Below are positions 1 to 10,371 of a DNA stretch of 33,649 nt, piece by piece. Numbering within the stretch: position 1 is the stretch's first letter; the number at the start of each line of letters is the position of its first letter. Location: NCBI GenBank assembly GCA_014925825.1, contig JACGCK010000362.1, forward strand, positions 1-33,649, in the 5' to 3' direction. Origin of the DNA: Pholiota molesta. Taxonomy: Eukaryota > Basidiomycota > Agaricomycetes > Agaricales > Strophariaceae. The translations under genes and the position numbers were made by a program. Under the pieces are notes generated by a model. The model did not search any database. It had not been told where the DNA came from and saw nothing but the letters and a program-made list of their open reading frames with translations.

Positions 1-1209
1 CATGGTGAGCAGCAATATTGCCACTGGTGACCACTGGCTTAGGGCAGAGATATTCAAAGTCAGTTAGGTGGGGTGGCTGCGCACCTGAGTTACCATCCTG
101 GATGCACTTTCTTTCCTGGGCAACTTGCCATGTCCCATGCATGATATCAACAGACACTGGTGGGCAAATACCCCAAGCCCTAGTCTCAGCGAAGCCACTG
201 CCCCACCCTTGCCTTCCTATGAGGTTCCAGAGGATGATTACTCGATTATCACCATTTTCATTGAAGATTATCAAATTATCGACGGGCAGATGATTAGTTT
301 ACGTGAGGACAACCATCCACCCAGAGACATGCTCTTCGATGAAAAGACTCCTGCACGTGGTCATCATAAAGAAATTTTTATGGTCTGTACCCTCTCTTAT
401 CTTTGTCATCTTCGATCATCTCCAATGTTCGCCTTTAGATGCAAGGCCCAAGCCCTACTGATACTCTGGAGAGAATATATGCTACCAAGTCCTTTGTATT
501 CCGAGGTCCCAATTGGTATTTGCCTGCCCCCAGTGCTGAGTTAGCAGTCTGGCTGGAAGGAGCAAGACTTACGAAATGTCACCTGCTGTGTGCTCCGTTC
601 CAAGAGCTGCTGACTGCACAGGGCATCCGTTTCTATCGTAAGCCTTTATGCATTTGTCTCCATCTATGTGGCTCAAAGTGTTTTGGTCACAAGCATTCGA
701 TGTCCTTCCCACCTCTTTGCTTTGCTTTCACCGCTCCCAGAGAACCAGCCGTCTTGTCCAGCCCTGGGCCTCTGGAACAATCTTTCGTTCGAAGTACCCA
801 ACCACTGACCAAGCTGCTCTTTGCGACGTCCTTAGTGCGTTTAGTCACTTTTCCTTGACATTTAGTGAAGGGGCATCTGTTATGCTGGATTTCGAAGGTG
901 AGACTACGCCCATGCCTTCTGTTTCACCCATAAATCAATATCTCCCCCTTAGGATTCTTGACCAAAAATGACACGTTGCTCATTTTCGACTGCACTACAC
1001 ACACCCACGACTGGTAAGCAGAGCCTCTCATATGTGGTCCCTACCTCAATACGTGTGCTTGCTGCTGATGCTTTTTCAACTCTAATAGGGAAGAAGACAA
1101 TGTGCGCTACTATCTCAAAAATGTTGGCCCGACAGGTGTGGCAAGGTTCAAAGCCGAGCATATCTGTGGATCTATGTGCCATGCTCTGGGCTTTATGTCG
1201 CTCAACTAA
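1..1209 (+). CDS. Alpha-kinase-like protein, 3' part (5' end outside window or unresolved)
   Basis: Several exons join into one reading frame ending at TAA 1207-1209. Introns that I can place are about 638-678, 898-952 and 1014-1088; one more lies near 383-438. The C-terminal exons read SEGASVMLDFEG, then LLIFDCTTHTHDW, then GVARFKAEHICGSMCHALGF. This order fits the end of atypical alpha-kinase (MHCK/eEF2K) domains: a strand equivalent to the usual VLVDLQG segment, an HT segment, then the zinc-binding tail F-x3-H-x-C-x3-C-x2-LG. Such kinases phosphorylate Ser/Thr and are strongly expanded in Agaricomycetes. The N-terminal lobe is not recognisable here, and the part before about position 440 has no secure frame. 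Family assignment rests on motif similarity seen by eye. It could be a decayed copy, because the usual DLQG and DPQ residues are altered (DFEG, DCT). Confidence 0.55.
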
Positions 1210-1247
1210 ATTCTCTTCGAAACTCTCAAAGTAATCTGATAATCTTT

Positions 1248-1337
1248 CCTAAATACTCTACTCAATCCCCACTCAATATCTTCGAAATCTCTCCTAAATA
1301 CTCTACTCAATCCCCACTCAATATCTTTGAAAACTCT
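1248..1337. repeat. 45-bp direct tandem repeat, two copies
   Basis: Two head-to-tail copies begin at 1248 and 1293, each starting CCTAAATACTCTACTCAATC. They are identical over roughly the first 35 bases and then diverge slightly. They lie just 3' of the alpha-kinase-like gene in AT-rich DNA. No coding role is visible. Confidence 0.85.
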
Positions 1338-1726
1338 TTCATAAAATTGCATACCACTTTTGATCTTATTTTCATTTGAAATATTCTACAAAAAAATATC
1401 ATATGTTCTTTCTATTGTCCTGCGTGATATGTGGATGAAAATCTGGCCCATGGTGAGCACAATCTATTATCTGAGTCTCTAACCCGAGTGACAAATGGAC
1501 TGCAGAAGACCTCCGCACCGACGCTGTGTTCGTCCTCCTGCTCGTCGTGACGAGAATCCATCCGTGCACGAGGCGCAACACCCACGGCAATGACAATCTC
1601 GCCTCCAATTACCACCAACCTCCATCCGTGCACGATAGCCACGTCGACAATGATCGCGCCCTCCCACTGCCTTCCACCTTGCGCCCAACACGGCGCCATT
1701 GTGCTTCCTGCTTAGAGCCGAGGCCT

Positions 1727-2270
1727 GCCATCGACGACGTCGGCCAATTGATGGCGAATTGATGGCGCCTTGCGTAGCGCTGTGGGCGACGACGACGAGT
1801 CCCCAGGTTGCGTGTTCGATGCCGCGGGAGGCGTGGTTGAGTCCTGGGAGACGGTATCAACGTGAGTTGCCTTCCGTTTCGTGTATTTATGCTTATCTTT
1901 GCCAAGCTAGCGCTCTAGCTCATCACCAACCACCGCCCTCCCATTCGAACGACGCCGTTCGCATCCTCCAAACCCCAACTGCGATCGTCTGTCCCCAGCA
2001 TCAACACACACATCGACGATGGTCTCGGCAAGCTCACTACCTTCCCAGAGCCGGGGCCAAGCCATCGACGACGGCGCCGAATCGACGGCGCCCTGCGAAG
2101 CGCCGTGGGCGTCGATGGGAATCACCGACGCACCGTGCTCAACGCCGCGGGAGGCTTAGTTCGATCCTGGCAGACAGTATAAATGTGAGTCGCGTCGCCG
2201 TCCATTGTTCTGCATCTATGCTTACCTTTGCCATACCAGCACTACAGCACATCGCCATGTGGCAAAAGAA
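1727..2270. repeat. Diverged tandem duplication, period about 334 bp
   Basis: The block starting GCCATCGACGACG at 1727 recurs at 2061 with the same order of landmarks: GCGGGAGGC, a GAG-rich turn, GTGAGT, then a pyrimidine-rich part ending in TATGCTTA..TTTGCCA. The copies differ at many positions, so the duplication is old. The flanks (1560-1700 and 1920-2050) also resemble each other, suggesting that part of a third unit is present. Confidence 0.7.
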
Positions 2271-2423
2271 GGAGTCTGAAGGAGAGCAACTTGACTTCGG
2301 AAGGCGCTAAAATGAGAAGAACTATCAGTGTAGTGCATGGACATGTGGGAGACCGCTTACTATGACAATGGGCGCTCGAAGACCATTCCGCGGGATCAGA
2401 ATCGACTCAGGGAGATGCCCACA

Positions 2424-2640
2424 GACCAGCGGCGCCCAACGACGTGCCGCAGGTCGAATGCGCTTGGAAGGCCCACGTCGCGGGGGTCGACGACGTCAAC
2501 GACGAGAAGACCAGCGGCGCCCAACGACGAGCCGCAGGTCGAATGACGTTGGAGGGCACGGGCACAATGAGCTTGGAGGGCAGGACCAGCGGCGCCCAAC
2601 GACGCGCCGCGGGTCGAATGAGCTTGGAGGGCAGCTTCGA
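2424..2640. repeat. Three-unit tandem repeat (GACCAGCGGCGCCCAACGAC)
   Basis: Units begin at 2424, 2509 and 2584 (spacings 85 and 75). Each starts GACCAGCGGCGCCCAACGAC and continues with GCCGC-GGTCGAATG and a TTGGAGGGC-type end. The spacer after unit 1 is longer. The repeat generates unrelated open frames on both strands, so I do not read it as a gene. Confidence 0.85.
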
Positions 2641-3239
2641 CGAGTGTAGCCTAGCATGCACGAGGTAAGCATGGGCTGAGACAAAAGGAACGCCCACTCA
2701 CTTTTGCCAGCCACCGACTGCGCCTCGAGTCATCGCGCTCGTCTTCAAAAGCTGGACGTATCGCGGAGGGCGATGGGGAACAGCGGGTCAAGCCGCGGCG
2801 GGGCTCCGTCGTCCTCAATGGCGTCGTCGGCCTGAGGTCTTGCGAACCATGTTAGGTGGGGTTGTTGGGTTGGAGGACGTGGGGCCATCGACGGGGCAAT
2901 CCACCTGGAGAACACAGTACCAATTAGTAAATTACCCTAGTGTGACAGGGAAGCTTACCCAACCCTACAAAATTTGGAACCTATGTGTTCCAAATCTTGT
3001 CACTCTGGAGGCTTGAAGGACGGTGGTGTACAGGGTTTGAATCAACGAAGTAGTAGGCACGTCTAAGACGCGACGCGTCGCTTGGGTAAGCAAATGGAAC
3101 TTCAGTGACGGTGTCCCGTGACTTGCACCGCGGTGGGACGCGTCGTGTTCCAAGTTCCGCATTCGAACGTCTGCCAATTAATATCGACAGCTCTGGATAT
3201 CCTCTCGGGCGACACTATCTAGCATCTGACAGCAACACC

Positions 3240-6200
3240 ATGCCCTATATCCTCAATGACTCTGACCTGGAAACTCTGCTATCTTACCTGCATTCTTGTG
3301 GCCACTCACTGCCTCCTGATATTGCTCGCATTCACTGGGAATTAATTTTTTACCATGCTCTGACCAACAACTTGCCTCTGCCTGAAGGAGGACCTGTGAG
3401 AGAATCTACTTTGAATATGCATGACTCTTATCTCAACAGGCTCCTTCTGTGTCACAGAATTCTCATACTGGCAACTTGAATCCCATGACGAATGCTGGCT
3501 CAGAATCCGAGGTAAGCATATAAGTATGATATTTTTGGTAAAAATTGGAACTTACGTTCGTCATTTAAGATTGGGGCTCACGATAGAGAGGACAATGAAG
3601 TGGGTGGTGATGAAGAGGAGATTGGGTACGATGATCCCAGCGAAGATAACTTTGGAGACGAAGACAATGCTGGCGAAGATAACTTTGAAGAGGAAGATGA
3701 AGCTGATAACGGTAAGAGTGAAATCACCTTGGCTGTCACAAAAAGCAGTACTAATCATCTTATCACCAGATAATGACTCAACTATCCAACTGCGTCCTGT
3801 TGCCGGTTTGAAACGCAAACGGCTCGAAGGAGACGTCGGAGACAAACACCGGCATCGTAATCATGGAGGCGGAGGTGGAGATGGGAATGGAAATGGCGGA
3901 GACCCAGCATATCTTTGGACACCAGACTGTAACCGAGGAAGTTAGGCTTTTGAAGAGGCCTTAGGGCAACATGCTGCCAACATCGTCTCTCGCGCCCATG
4001 CACCTGAAGAAAATCCGGACGTCCATGAAGACATGGAAGCTCTCGAAAATGCGAGGGAAACTCACATTGTTGCGGAACATCAAACCCTCTCCCCTCATGA
4101 TCATGCTATCCTTGTCCGGATCGCAAATGTCTGCAAAGATGTTATGACCCAAAAACAATCAGGACCTCTTCTGGGTGCCACCGAAATCCTCCAGATGCTT
4201 GAACAGAGTAACGCGGACTCACCAAACCCAGTATGGGATGTCAATGACGCATTTCGCGAAAACTCTCTGCTGAGTATCGCCCTACGCTGTTGTAGGGCTA
4301 CGAACTTGGTCAACACCGCCAAGTTTATACTATTGTTAAACTTAATGCATTTTAGATGCAAGGTTGAAAGGTGTGTTTCTGTCTAATACTATGTTTTTCT
4401 TTACTCTTTAATGACTGCTTGTTTAAGTATTTGCCAATCCCAGCCTTCTGGAGTAAAAAAGCGAAAGCGTGACTCCATTCTGAAAGAACTTGCAAAGGAC
4501 CTTGGTGTAACTAAGCAAACGGTAGGACGATGGCTCAAGATTGGCTCTACATCCTGCGTCCTTGCAAATGCTGGTACGTTTCTTTTGTGCTTTGTGTTTA
4601 TTTCAACTGATATAAATTCTGTTAGGCTCTATATATTTACTGGTGATTTGTGCTTGTGCTGGAGTCAAATCTGCCCTAGCAGCAATCACGATGACTCAAG
4701 TTATCAAACTTGGTTCCATTATACATCGTCCTTCTAATGGTATGATATTTCTGAATACGATTCGATTTCTCTTCACTGATGATAAAAATTCTAGACCACT
4801 CTGGTCAGTTAGTTAAAAAACACATTATTCCAGCTATAGCGTTTCTCCGCTCCCGGTTCAATATTCAACTTTCCACCATGTTTAGTGTGGACTATCTGCA
4901 AACACATGGTCAGCCAAGCTCTGTTCTATCTGCAGACTTCGAGGCCTGTGATAAATTCTATAGATCAATTGCGATGGAGTACGTTGGATCAATTTATGAA
5001 GCTTTATTGATGTATAATTGATTAACTACTGCTTCAGCTGCTTCAAAACTGACCGCGACTGGATAGCTTGGCAATTATGCAGATCTCCAATCTCAATCGG
5101 AACTTTCACAGAGGACTGGATAATATCTCGGAGTTTTATGTCTGGACCCTCTCAACTCAGTTTTACATCGTCCAACACTTCTCCAGATTCTGCCTCTCAA
5201 ACATTTTCAGATGAATACAGTTCCTCTCCGACACGCATTCCATCATCATCTCCTTCGCACCCATCTTCATCTTTTGCACCAGGATCTCCATTGACTGTGA
5301 TTGACGAAGAAGAAGAAGAAAACAACACTGATAAACTGGCTCATACTAAATCAGTTGTTCGTATTATTGATACGAAATATGACCTCTCCAAGAACGCCAC
5401 TTTTGAACCTTCACGAAAGAGTTCAGTTCAGGAAATATTCAATTACACCGAGGAAGAACGAAGACGAGCAGAAAATGCACTTTCACCAACTAGTCTAGAC
5501 GACTTTGAATCCAAGGTAATGTAGCATTTAATCTTTTGTCGATGGGATCTATCTGAAGTCAACAATATATAGCTGAAAAATCAGGTCAAAACTGGTAAAA
5601 AGAAGAAAAGAGATGATTACATTCGTTTTTCGGCAGTCATCCACCAAGGGTATGTCAAGGTTTTCCGTCAAATGCTGAACTGCTTTTTAAATTGCCTGAT
5701 TCATTAGCAACATTGTTCGTATCAATGATATAAATGGTGAAATGCTGGTTATCATCAATCCCACAATGCCCGAGGCATTTCGCGACAATATGTTCCTGCA
5801 GTTGATGCTTGTCTTTCCTGAATTGAAAGAAACTGATAGCAAGGCAGAAGGAATTCGGAATATATTTCCTTCACTTCATTGTACATGGTACAATCGTTAC
5901 TCTACCCACGTAAGTCAATACCTACATCTATACAGTTTGAATATCAGAAATTGACAACCATCAGAACATACCAAATAGCGAAGGGTGTACTGCTAATGAT
6001 ATCCATCCATCTGCATACCGGCGAGAGGGAAAACGAAAGGTCAATTCATCAACATTTATTCCTAGAGCTTCTGCAGAGTTACAAAAACATGCGGAACTCT
6101 TTGATCTGGTGGCGGAGACACTTAAAGAAGTGTTGGTGTGGCAAAGCGTTGAGGTTTTTTGTTTTCATTCATCAATCCCTTGGAACTTATTTGTACTGAA

Positions 6201-6620
6201 ACCACTTTTGTTTCACAGCTGGAATTACTACTCCCTGATCTGTTTCTTGAACTGGCTGAGGCAGCTGACTCGCTTCCTGGAAACGAACAACTAGCTGCTC
6301 ATCCATTTACTGGGTTCGTGCTCAATTTTAATGGAGCAACTCGGATCCATCGTGATTGGGACGACCAAGATATCTGTGTGGTTATCATCTCCTCTGACTG
6401 TAAAGGAGGATCTCTTGTCTTCAAAGAATTGGGTTTGGTCCTTGATTTGCAGAATGGTGACATGGTCACCTTTCGTTCTTCAAAGTTGAGCCATTTTAAC
6501 CTTCATTTTAAAGGATTACGTACCTCTTTGGTCCTACATTCAGATCGATCTATGGATAGTTGGGTCAAGAACCATAATAATTGGGAACAGAATAAATTCT
6601 TCATTAGTAGTCGAGTCTGA
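3240..6620 (+). CDS. TET/JBP-family 2OG-Fe(II) dioxygenase of the KDZ-associated fungal type
   Basis: Predicted to oxidise 5-methylcytosine in DNA, using Fe(II) and 2-oxoglutarate. About ten exons join in frame. They encode an N-terminal segment from MPYILNDSD (ATG 3240), a very acidic stretch (about 3570-3712), a basic helix-turn-helix-like segment (LAKDLGVTKQTVGRWLKIG, about 4490-4550), a hydrophobic segment (about 4625-4720), a Ser/Pro and acidic linker (about 5140-5330), and the catalytic part. The catalytic part shows HCTWYNRYSTH, then HRD (His 6348-6350, Asp 6354-6356) as the HxD iron ligands, GGSLVF, a distal His in SHFN (6492-6494) and an Arg in GLRTSLV (6519-6521) for 2OG. The stop is TGA 6618-6620. 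Clear introns include 3512-3569, 3713-3769, about 4371-4427, 4574-4624 and 4739-4793. The joint near 3870-3945 is uncertain. The gene converges with a KDZ transposase, the arrangement known for basidiomycete TET/JBP genes. All expected ligands are present, so it may be active. Confidence 0.85.
4440..4560 (+). other. Helix-turn-helix-like segment within the TET/JBP gene
   Basis: The exon encodes a basic patch (KKRKRDS) followed by LKELAKDLGVTKQTVGRWLKI. This has the spacing of a bacterial or transposase-type helix-turn-helix (A-x3-G in the turn, T-x-T/V-x-RW in the recognition helix). A strongly hydrophobic segment follows after a 51-nt intron. DNA-binding by this part is inferred from the pattern only. 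Confidence 0.45.
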
Positions 6621-6730
6621 ATTTCAGTTATAACTTATGATTCATATGTTTCAATCTGTCTTTTATCCGCGTTTGCATGTTTTCACTTAGAGACGTACTT
6701 ATATGAATATCAGAGGGCAGTAAAATTTGT

Positions 6731-8994
6731 TTATTCAAAGAGAGAGGGAAAAACAGTGCTAGCTGGAATGGTCCAAGGAGTATGTCCCTGTTGCGCTAAC
6801 TGTTGAATAGTGTACCTATTCTTGCGCTTGATCATCTCGTCCAGATAAAAAGCAAACCGTACGGAATCCATATCCCTTAGTATCGCCTGATATTTTCCGA
6901 GCCAGACGTTTACCTGCTCACATACAGAAGAGTTAAACCTCCAAGTACCGTTCTTGATGAGTTCTGGGAATGCCGCTGGGTTGCAGTGGAGTTGACAGTG
7001 GACATCAGTTATCTTGTGCTTGGCCTTGAAGTGAAAGACGTCCACTGGTTTTCCCGTGTCATTGAAGTGAGTATCACCGATAGCTCGCTGGTGTAAATCC
7101 AATCGGCAGTTATTGTCAAATATAAAGAACTCGGGAGTTGATTCTGGAGTAGGAAAGGTTGCCTTGGCGAATTCCTGAAAATGAGGCCTGGATAAGTACA
7201 GAAGAAAGAAGAAGCTGGAAGACCTACATTGACTCCAGAGACTGCTTCAGATCCATACATTGTGGTGCGCGATAGAATGACCCCACAGGTGCGCACAATG
7301 AGTTGTTCATTGTGCGTGCGTCGCCGGCCAAAGTAGGCTTTGAGTTTTCGATTTCCTGTCTCAGACTTGCCCTCGCATTCTGCAAATGTCCCTTCAATCA
7401 TGGCTTCATCGGAATCCTCAAGCTCTTCCAAGGAATCAAGGGGGGTAGATGGAGAAGCACTTGAATGGTTATGTGCCTTGTTCAAACGCGCCTTGAGCTG
7501 TAGCAGTGACTTGCCTTTACTGAAGTAGGCAAGCTTTAGGGCGCGATGGGCAGGTTCACTGCAGGTTCGAAAGCCGGTTTCGTGTGATTCAGTACAGGTG
7601 GTGACAGCGCACTTCGCCTTGAGGTGGTCATGGCTATGACAAAACCGGTCTCTAAGGGTAATCAAGGGCTCGTTGCAATCATGTACAGCACAACATGGAA
7701 ACCCAATGCTATTGCCATCACAAACGACTGCCTGTACTTTATCTAAGGCCAAGAAAGTATAGTTAATGAGCAGCCAGTAAAAGAGGATTATGAATAGAAA
7801 TGCACAGTAATTTCCATGGTCATCCTCAAACACAAAGAAGCATAAGTCACACGCATGTAAATATGCCTCTTGGCCTGGCCCCTCCATCTGTTTGTTTCTT
7901 TCCATTAGAGCATCTTGTAAGCGGAGTCGCTGAGACTGTTTGTCGTGTTCCAGAAAGAGAGTTGTCCCGTGTTCTGACTTTGCCAACAGGAGGGAATAGA
8001 GGAGAAAACCATTGAGGAAGAACTCCCCGTCAAGCTCCAGAGAATGCGCCCAAGGTTGTTCCATGCATTGCTGAACTGAGTGGATTTGATCTAGGTAGGC
8101 TTGGCGATTATTGAGGATATGGGCGTTAACATTGGCCAGCGAGACATTGTATATCCGAGAGGCATTCATAGATGAAAGCCTAATAAAAAAAGAGAAGTAA
8201 TTAGCCTAGCTGAGTCGTAGTAATGATCACAGAAAAACATACCAGCCAAATGTACTTGCAGTGCCAAAGAACTCTAGTAGAGGGGCATCAATGAAGTAGT
8301 GGGTGGATGCCTGAATGCACTCCGGAACTCCCGAGTAGTAATGGCGGGAACTCGATTCTTTGTGCACCCAATAGTTGTGATAATATCGCTTTTGGCAACC
8401 TAGGAATGATCATAGTTAGAAGATGGATCATAGGAATGGAAATAAACATACCTCGACAGTATAAAGAGGTTGTGAATATTGGAAGGGCGCCTTCTCGCAG
8501 AGTAAAAAGAGTGGCCGGGTAAGTGGATGGGTGCGTTAGCGTCATAATGTCCGAGTCTTCCTTTGGGCGATAATTTTTGCATGACGAGGTCAAGCAGACC
8601 CTAGTCGGGGGGAAAAGATGACGATATGCTAAAGTCCATGAGAAGAGAAAAGAATGCAGTTAATATGCGACTCACATGTTCCAAGAGAAAGTGCTGCCTC
8701 ATTGTACCGAAGTATGTCATCAGCGCTTGCAGGGGACTGGGTGGAGGAAAGTTGCCATATATATTCTTTCAAGCCATGCCAGTACATCTGAGTGGTCGGA
8801 ATATCCTCCTTTATGAGCTGCGAAAGAACAACAGCGGTGTTGAATGGAAGGTCGTTTGGTGGGTGGCTGCAGTCTTTGACGCTCCATTCAATGCTAAGCT
8901 TGGCCAGCTTGCAGAAGTGTAAAAACTTGACAATTTGGGCAAGATCAGCATTCGGAATGCTGGAGCATGCCTCTGCAAGAGCGGCAAGTTTCAT
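6731..8994 (-). CDS. KDZ transposase with CxC5/CxC6-type cysteine clusters
   Basis: DDE-type transposase of the Kyakuja-Dileera-Zisupton superfamily. From ATG 8992-8994 six exons join in frame, separated by introns near 8590-8680, 8400-8450, 8180-8245, 7745-7805 and 7174-7228. In order: an N-terminal helical part (MKLAALAEACSSIPNAD); a first Cys cluster (RVCLTSSCKNYRP, then YCRGCQKRYYHNYW); HACDLCFFVF; CDGNSIGFPCCAVHDCNEPL, which opens the second cluster (FCHSHDH, KCAVTTC, RTCSEPAHR); then the catalytic end. Predicted acidic triad: Asp in VCDGNS (7717-7719), Asp in FIFDNNC (7115-7117) and Glu in SSVCEQVNVW (6917-6919). The motifs FHFKAKHKITD and LDEMIKRKN are also typical. No stop or frameshift interrupts the model, so the gene may be functional. 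Its stop is 110 bp from the stop of the convergent TET/JBP gene. A hAT insertion lies 139 bp upstream of the start. Confidence 0.92.
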
Positions 8995-9083
8995 AGCGAT
9001 TTGTTAGGCGCCCAGCAGGTTTGGATTTAGAGACGAGGCGTTAAGGTAAAGTGCTATGTACATAATCATGTTTGTCTCATCAA

Positions 9084-9091
9084 CCGGGCGC
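9084..9091. promoter_or_regulatory. ACGCGT box upstream of KDZ transposase
   Basis: GACGCGTC lies about 90 bp upstream of the transposase start codon. The TET/JBP gene has the same core in its upstream DNA (about 3068-3075 and 3137-3142). ACGCGT is the MluI cell-cycle box bound by MBF-type factors in fungi. A regulatory role here is inference from a 6-8-bp match. Confidence 0.3.
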
Positions 9092-9132
9092 CGACGCGTC
9101 ATCGATTGGGGCCAAGTCCGTGCATCACGGAC

Positions 9133-10363
9133 TAAGGCTGAGCACGGGTGCGGGTCCACAAAGGTAACCCGCAGGTATACCCGTGGGAATACCTGCGGGT
9201 CCAGTGATCCGCGGATCCGGGTCACCCGTGACCACGGGTCGGCGCGGATCCAGGTATGACTTTCGGCGTCTGCAGGTTTACCTGCGGGTACCTTCGGGTC
9301 GCTCCGTAAGTTGGATCTCCGCTTCAATCGACTCAACCAACATTCAACGGGGAGATTTCTCATCCTCACCACCCGCGCTCATCGCCCACGCTCACCAACC
9401 ACGCTCACCGCACCCACCGCACTCCCGCGCACCAACGACGAAGGAAGAGGGGAGGAGAGAGCAAGGGGAGACCCAGGAGCGGGAGACCCACAAGGTACGC
9501 CCCCTACGCATTCCGCCCTCGCTCGCCGCTGACCACGACCCCTCCCAACAGCCTCCATGCATGTCGAGTCCCGACGAGGCGCTACAGCCAGCCGCCCCCG
9601 CTCGCTACGCGCCCTCCCGCGACGTGATGCCACGTCACCCGCCCGCGACGTCGTGCCACGGCGCCTGCACACGACGACAACGGCCCCGCACCACCCACCA
9701 CGTCGTCCCGCGGCGCACGACACCACAACGACCAAGGCCCCGCAGCGCCCGCGACGTCGTGTTGCGACGCCCGCACGCGATGGCAACGGCCAGCCACCGC
9801 CCACCATGTCGTCCCGTCCCGCCCCCCGCTTGCTGTGCCACGTCACCCGCCCGCGACGTCGTGCCGCGGCGCCCGCACCCGATGACACACTGTCCGCCAC
9901 GTCGTCCCGTGACGCCAACAACAGACGTCCACCACCCGCCCCCACGGCACCTGTACACCCCGACCACGGCCCCGCACCGTCCATCACGTCGTCCCGCGGC
10001 ACATGACACGACGACGACAGTTCCGCACCCCCACCCCTCCCCTGCACCGTCTGTGCGCACAACGGAGCTGCTCATAAAGCAGCTCCCGCGGCGCAAAGAC
10101 GCATAAAGGGAGGGTTTGTGGCCCCGTTTCTGGTCCCCATTGCGGGTATCCTGAGGGTACCTACAGGTAACCTGTGAGTACCTGCAGGGATCCGCGAACG
10201 GACGGGTTTACCCTCAGGTACCTGCGACCCGCAGGTAAATGACCCGCGGATCCGGGTGATCCGTGGGAAAAAATCTTTGCGGGTGCGGGTATAGGTTTTG
10301 GTATCCAAAATACCTGCGGGTAAGGATCCGGGTAACCTGCGGGTGCACCCGTGCTCAGCCTTA
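9133..10363. mobile_element. Non-autonomous hAT-type transposon (1231 bp) with GC-rich repeat core
   Basis: The termini are perfect inverted repeats: TAAGGCTGAGCACGGGTGC at 9133 and its reverse complement ending at 10363. They are flanked by the identical 8-bp sequence TCACGGAC at 9125-9132 and 10364-10371. An 8-bp duplication and a TA-G-GCTGAGCACGGG-type end are hallmarks of hAT elements. Subterminal regions (9133-9310 and 10140-10363) are packed with ACCTGCGGGT-like repeats in both orientations, the usual transposase-binding layout. The core (about 9360-10070) is very CG-rich with diverged repeats containing GCGACGTCGTG and CGTCGTCCCGCGGC. No transposase is encoded. Long open frames inside, on both strands, are compositional. 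Confidence 0.92.
9650..10020. repeat. Diverged GC-rich repeats inside the hAT core
   Basis: CCCGCGACGTCGTG occurs near 9645, 9745 and 9855, and CCACGTCGTCCCG-type strings near 9698, 9805, 9897 and 9985, always in the same order. This indicates an irregular unit of roughly 100-120 bp. The array explains the overlapping open frames in this stretch. Confidence 0.65.
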
Positions 10364-10371
10364 TCACGGAC

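Larger units (their letters stand above)
1210..3239. other. Gene-poor, GC-rich repetitive stretch
   Basis: No convincing gene is seen here. Open frames on both strands overlap each other, are rich in Arg/Pro/Ser, and follow from the CG-rich repeats rather than from codon selection. The stretch holds the 45-bp repeat, a diverged duplication with period 334 bp, a three-unit repeat around 2424-2640, and at its right end the likely promoter of the TET/JBP-like gene, including two ACGCGT sequences near 3070 and 3140. A 10-bp inverted repeat GCTTACCCAA/TTGGGTAAGC is at about 2955 and 3080. Confidence 0.6.
3240..8994. mobile_element. KDZ transposon coding core (TET/JBP + transposase); ends not located
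   Basis: The convergent dioxygenase and transposase genes form the coding core expected of a TET-carrying KDZ transposon. Both reading frames appear open after splicing. I could not find terminal inverted repeats or a target duplication by eye, so the true limits are unknown. The right end may be split by the hAT element at 9133-10363, in which case it would continue after 10371. Confidence 0.65.

Noticed and set aside
1699..2310. 203-codon plus-strand frame in the tandem-repeat block
   Set aside because: It spans two diverged repeat units, has repeat-driven composition and no motif; equally long frames exist on the minus strand.
2955..3089. Inverted repeat GCTTACCCAA/TTGGGTAAGC as the left end of the KDZ element
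   Set aside because: The repeat is only 10 bp, both arms lie on the same side of the element, and no matching sequence was found near 9000-9130 or after 10371.
9183..10106. 307-codon open frame (+) and 227-codon frame (-) in the hAT core
   Set aside because: Both arise from CG-rich repeats inside a non-autonomous element. Composition is Pro/Arg/Thr- or Gly/Arg/Val-rich on opposite strands and no domain is visible.
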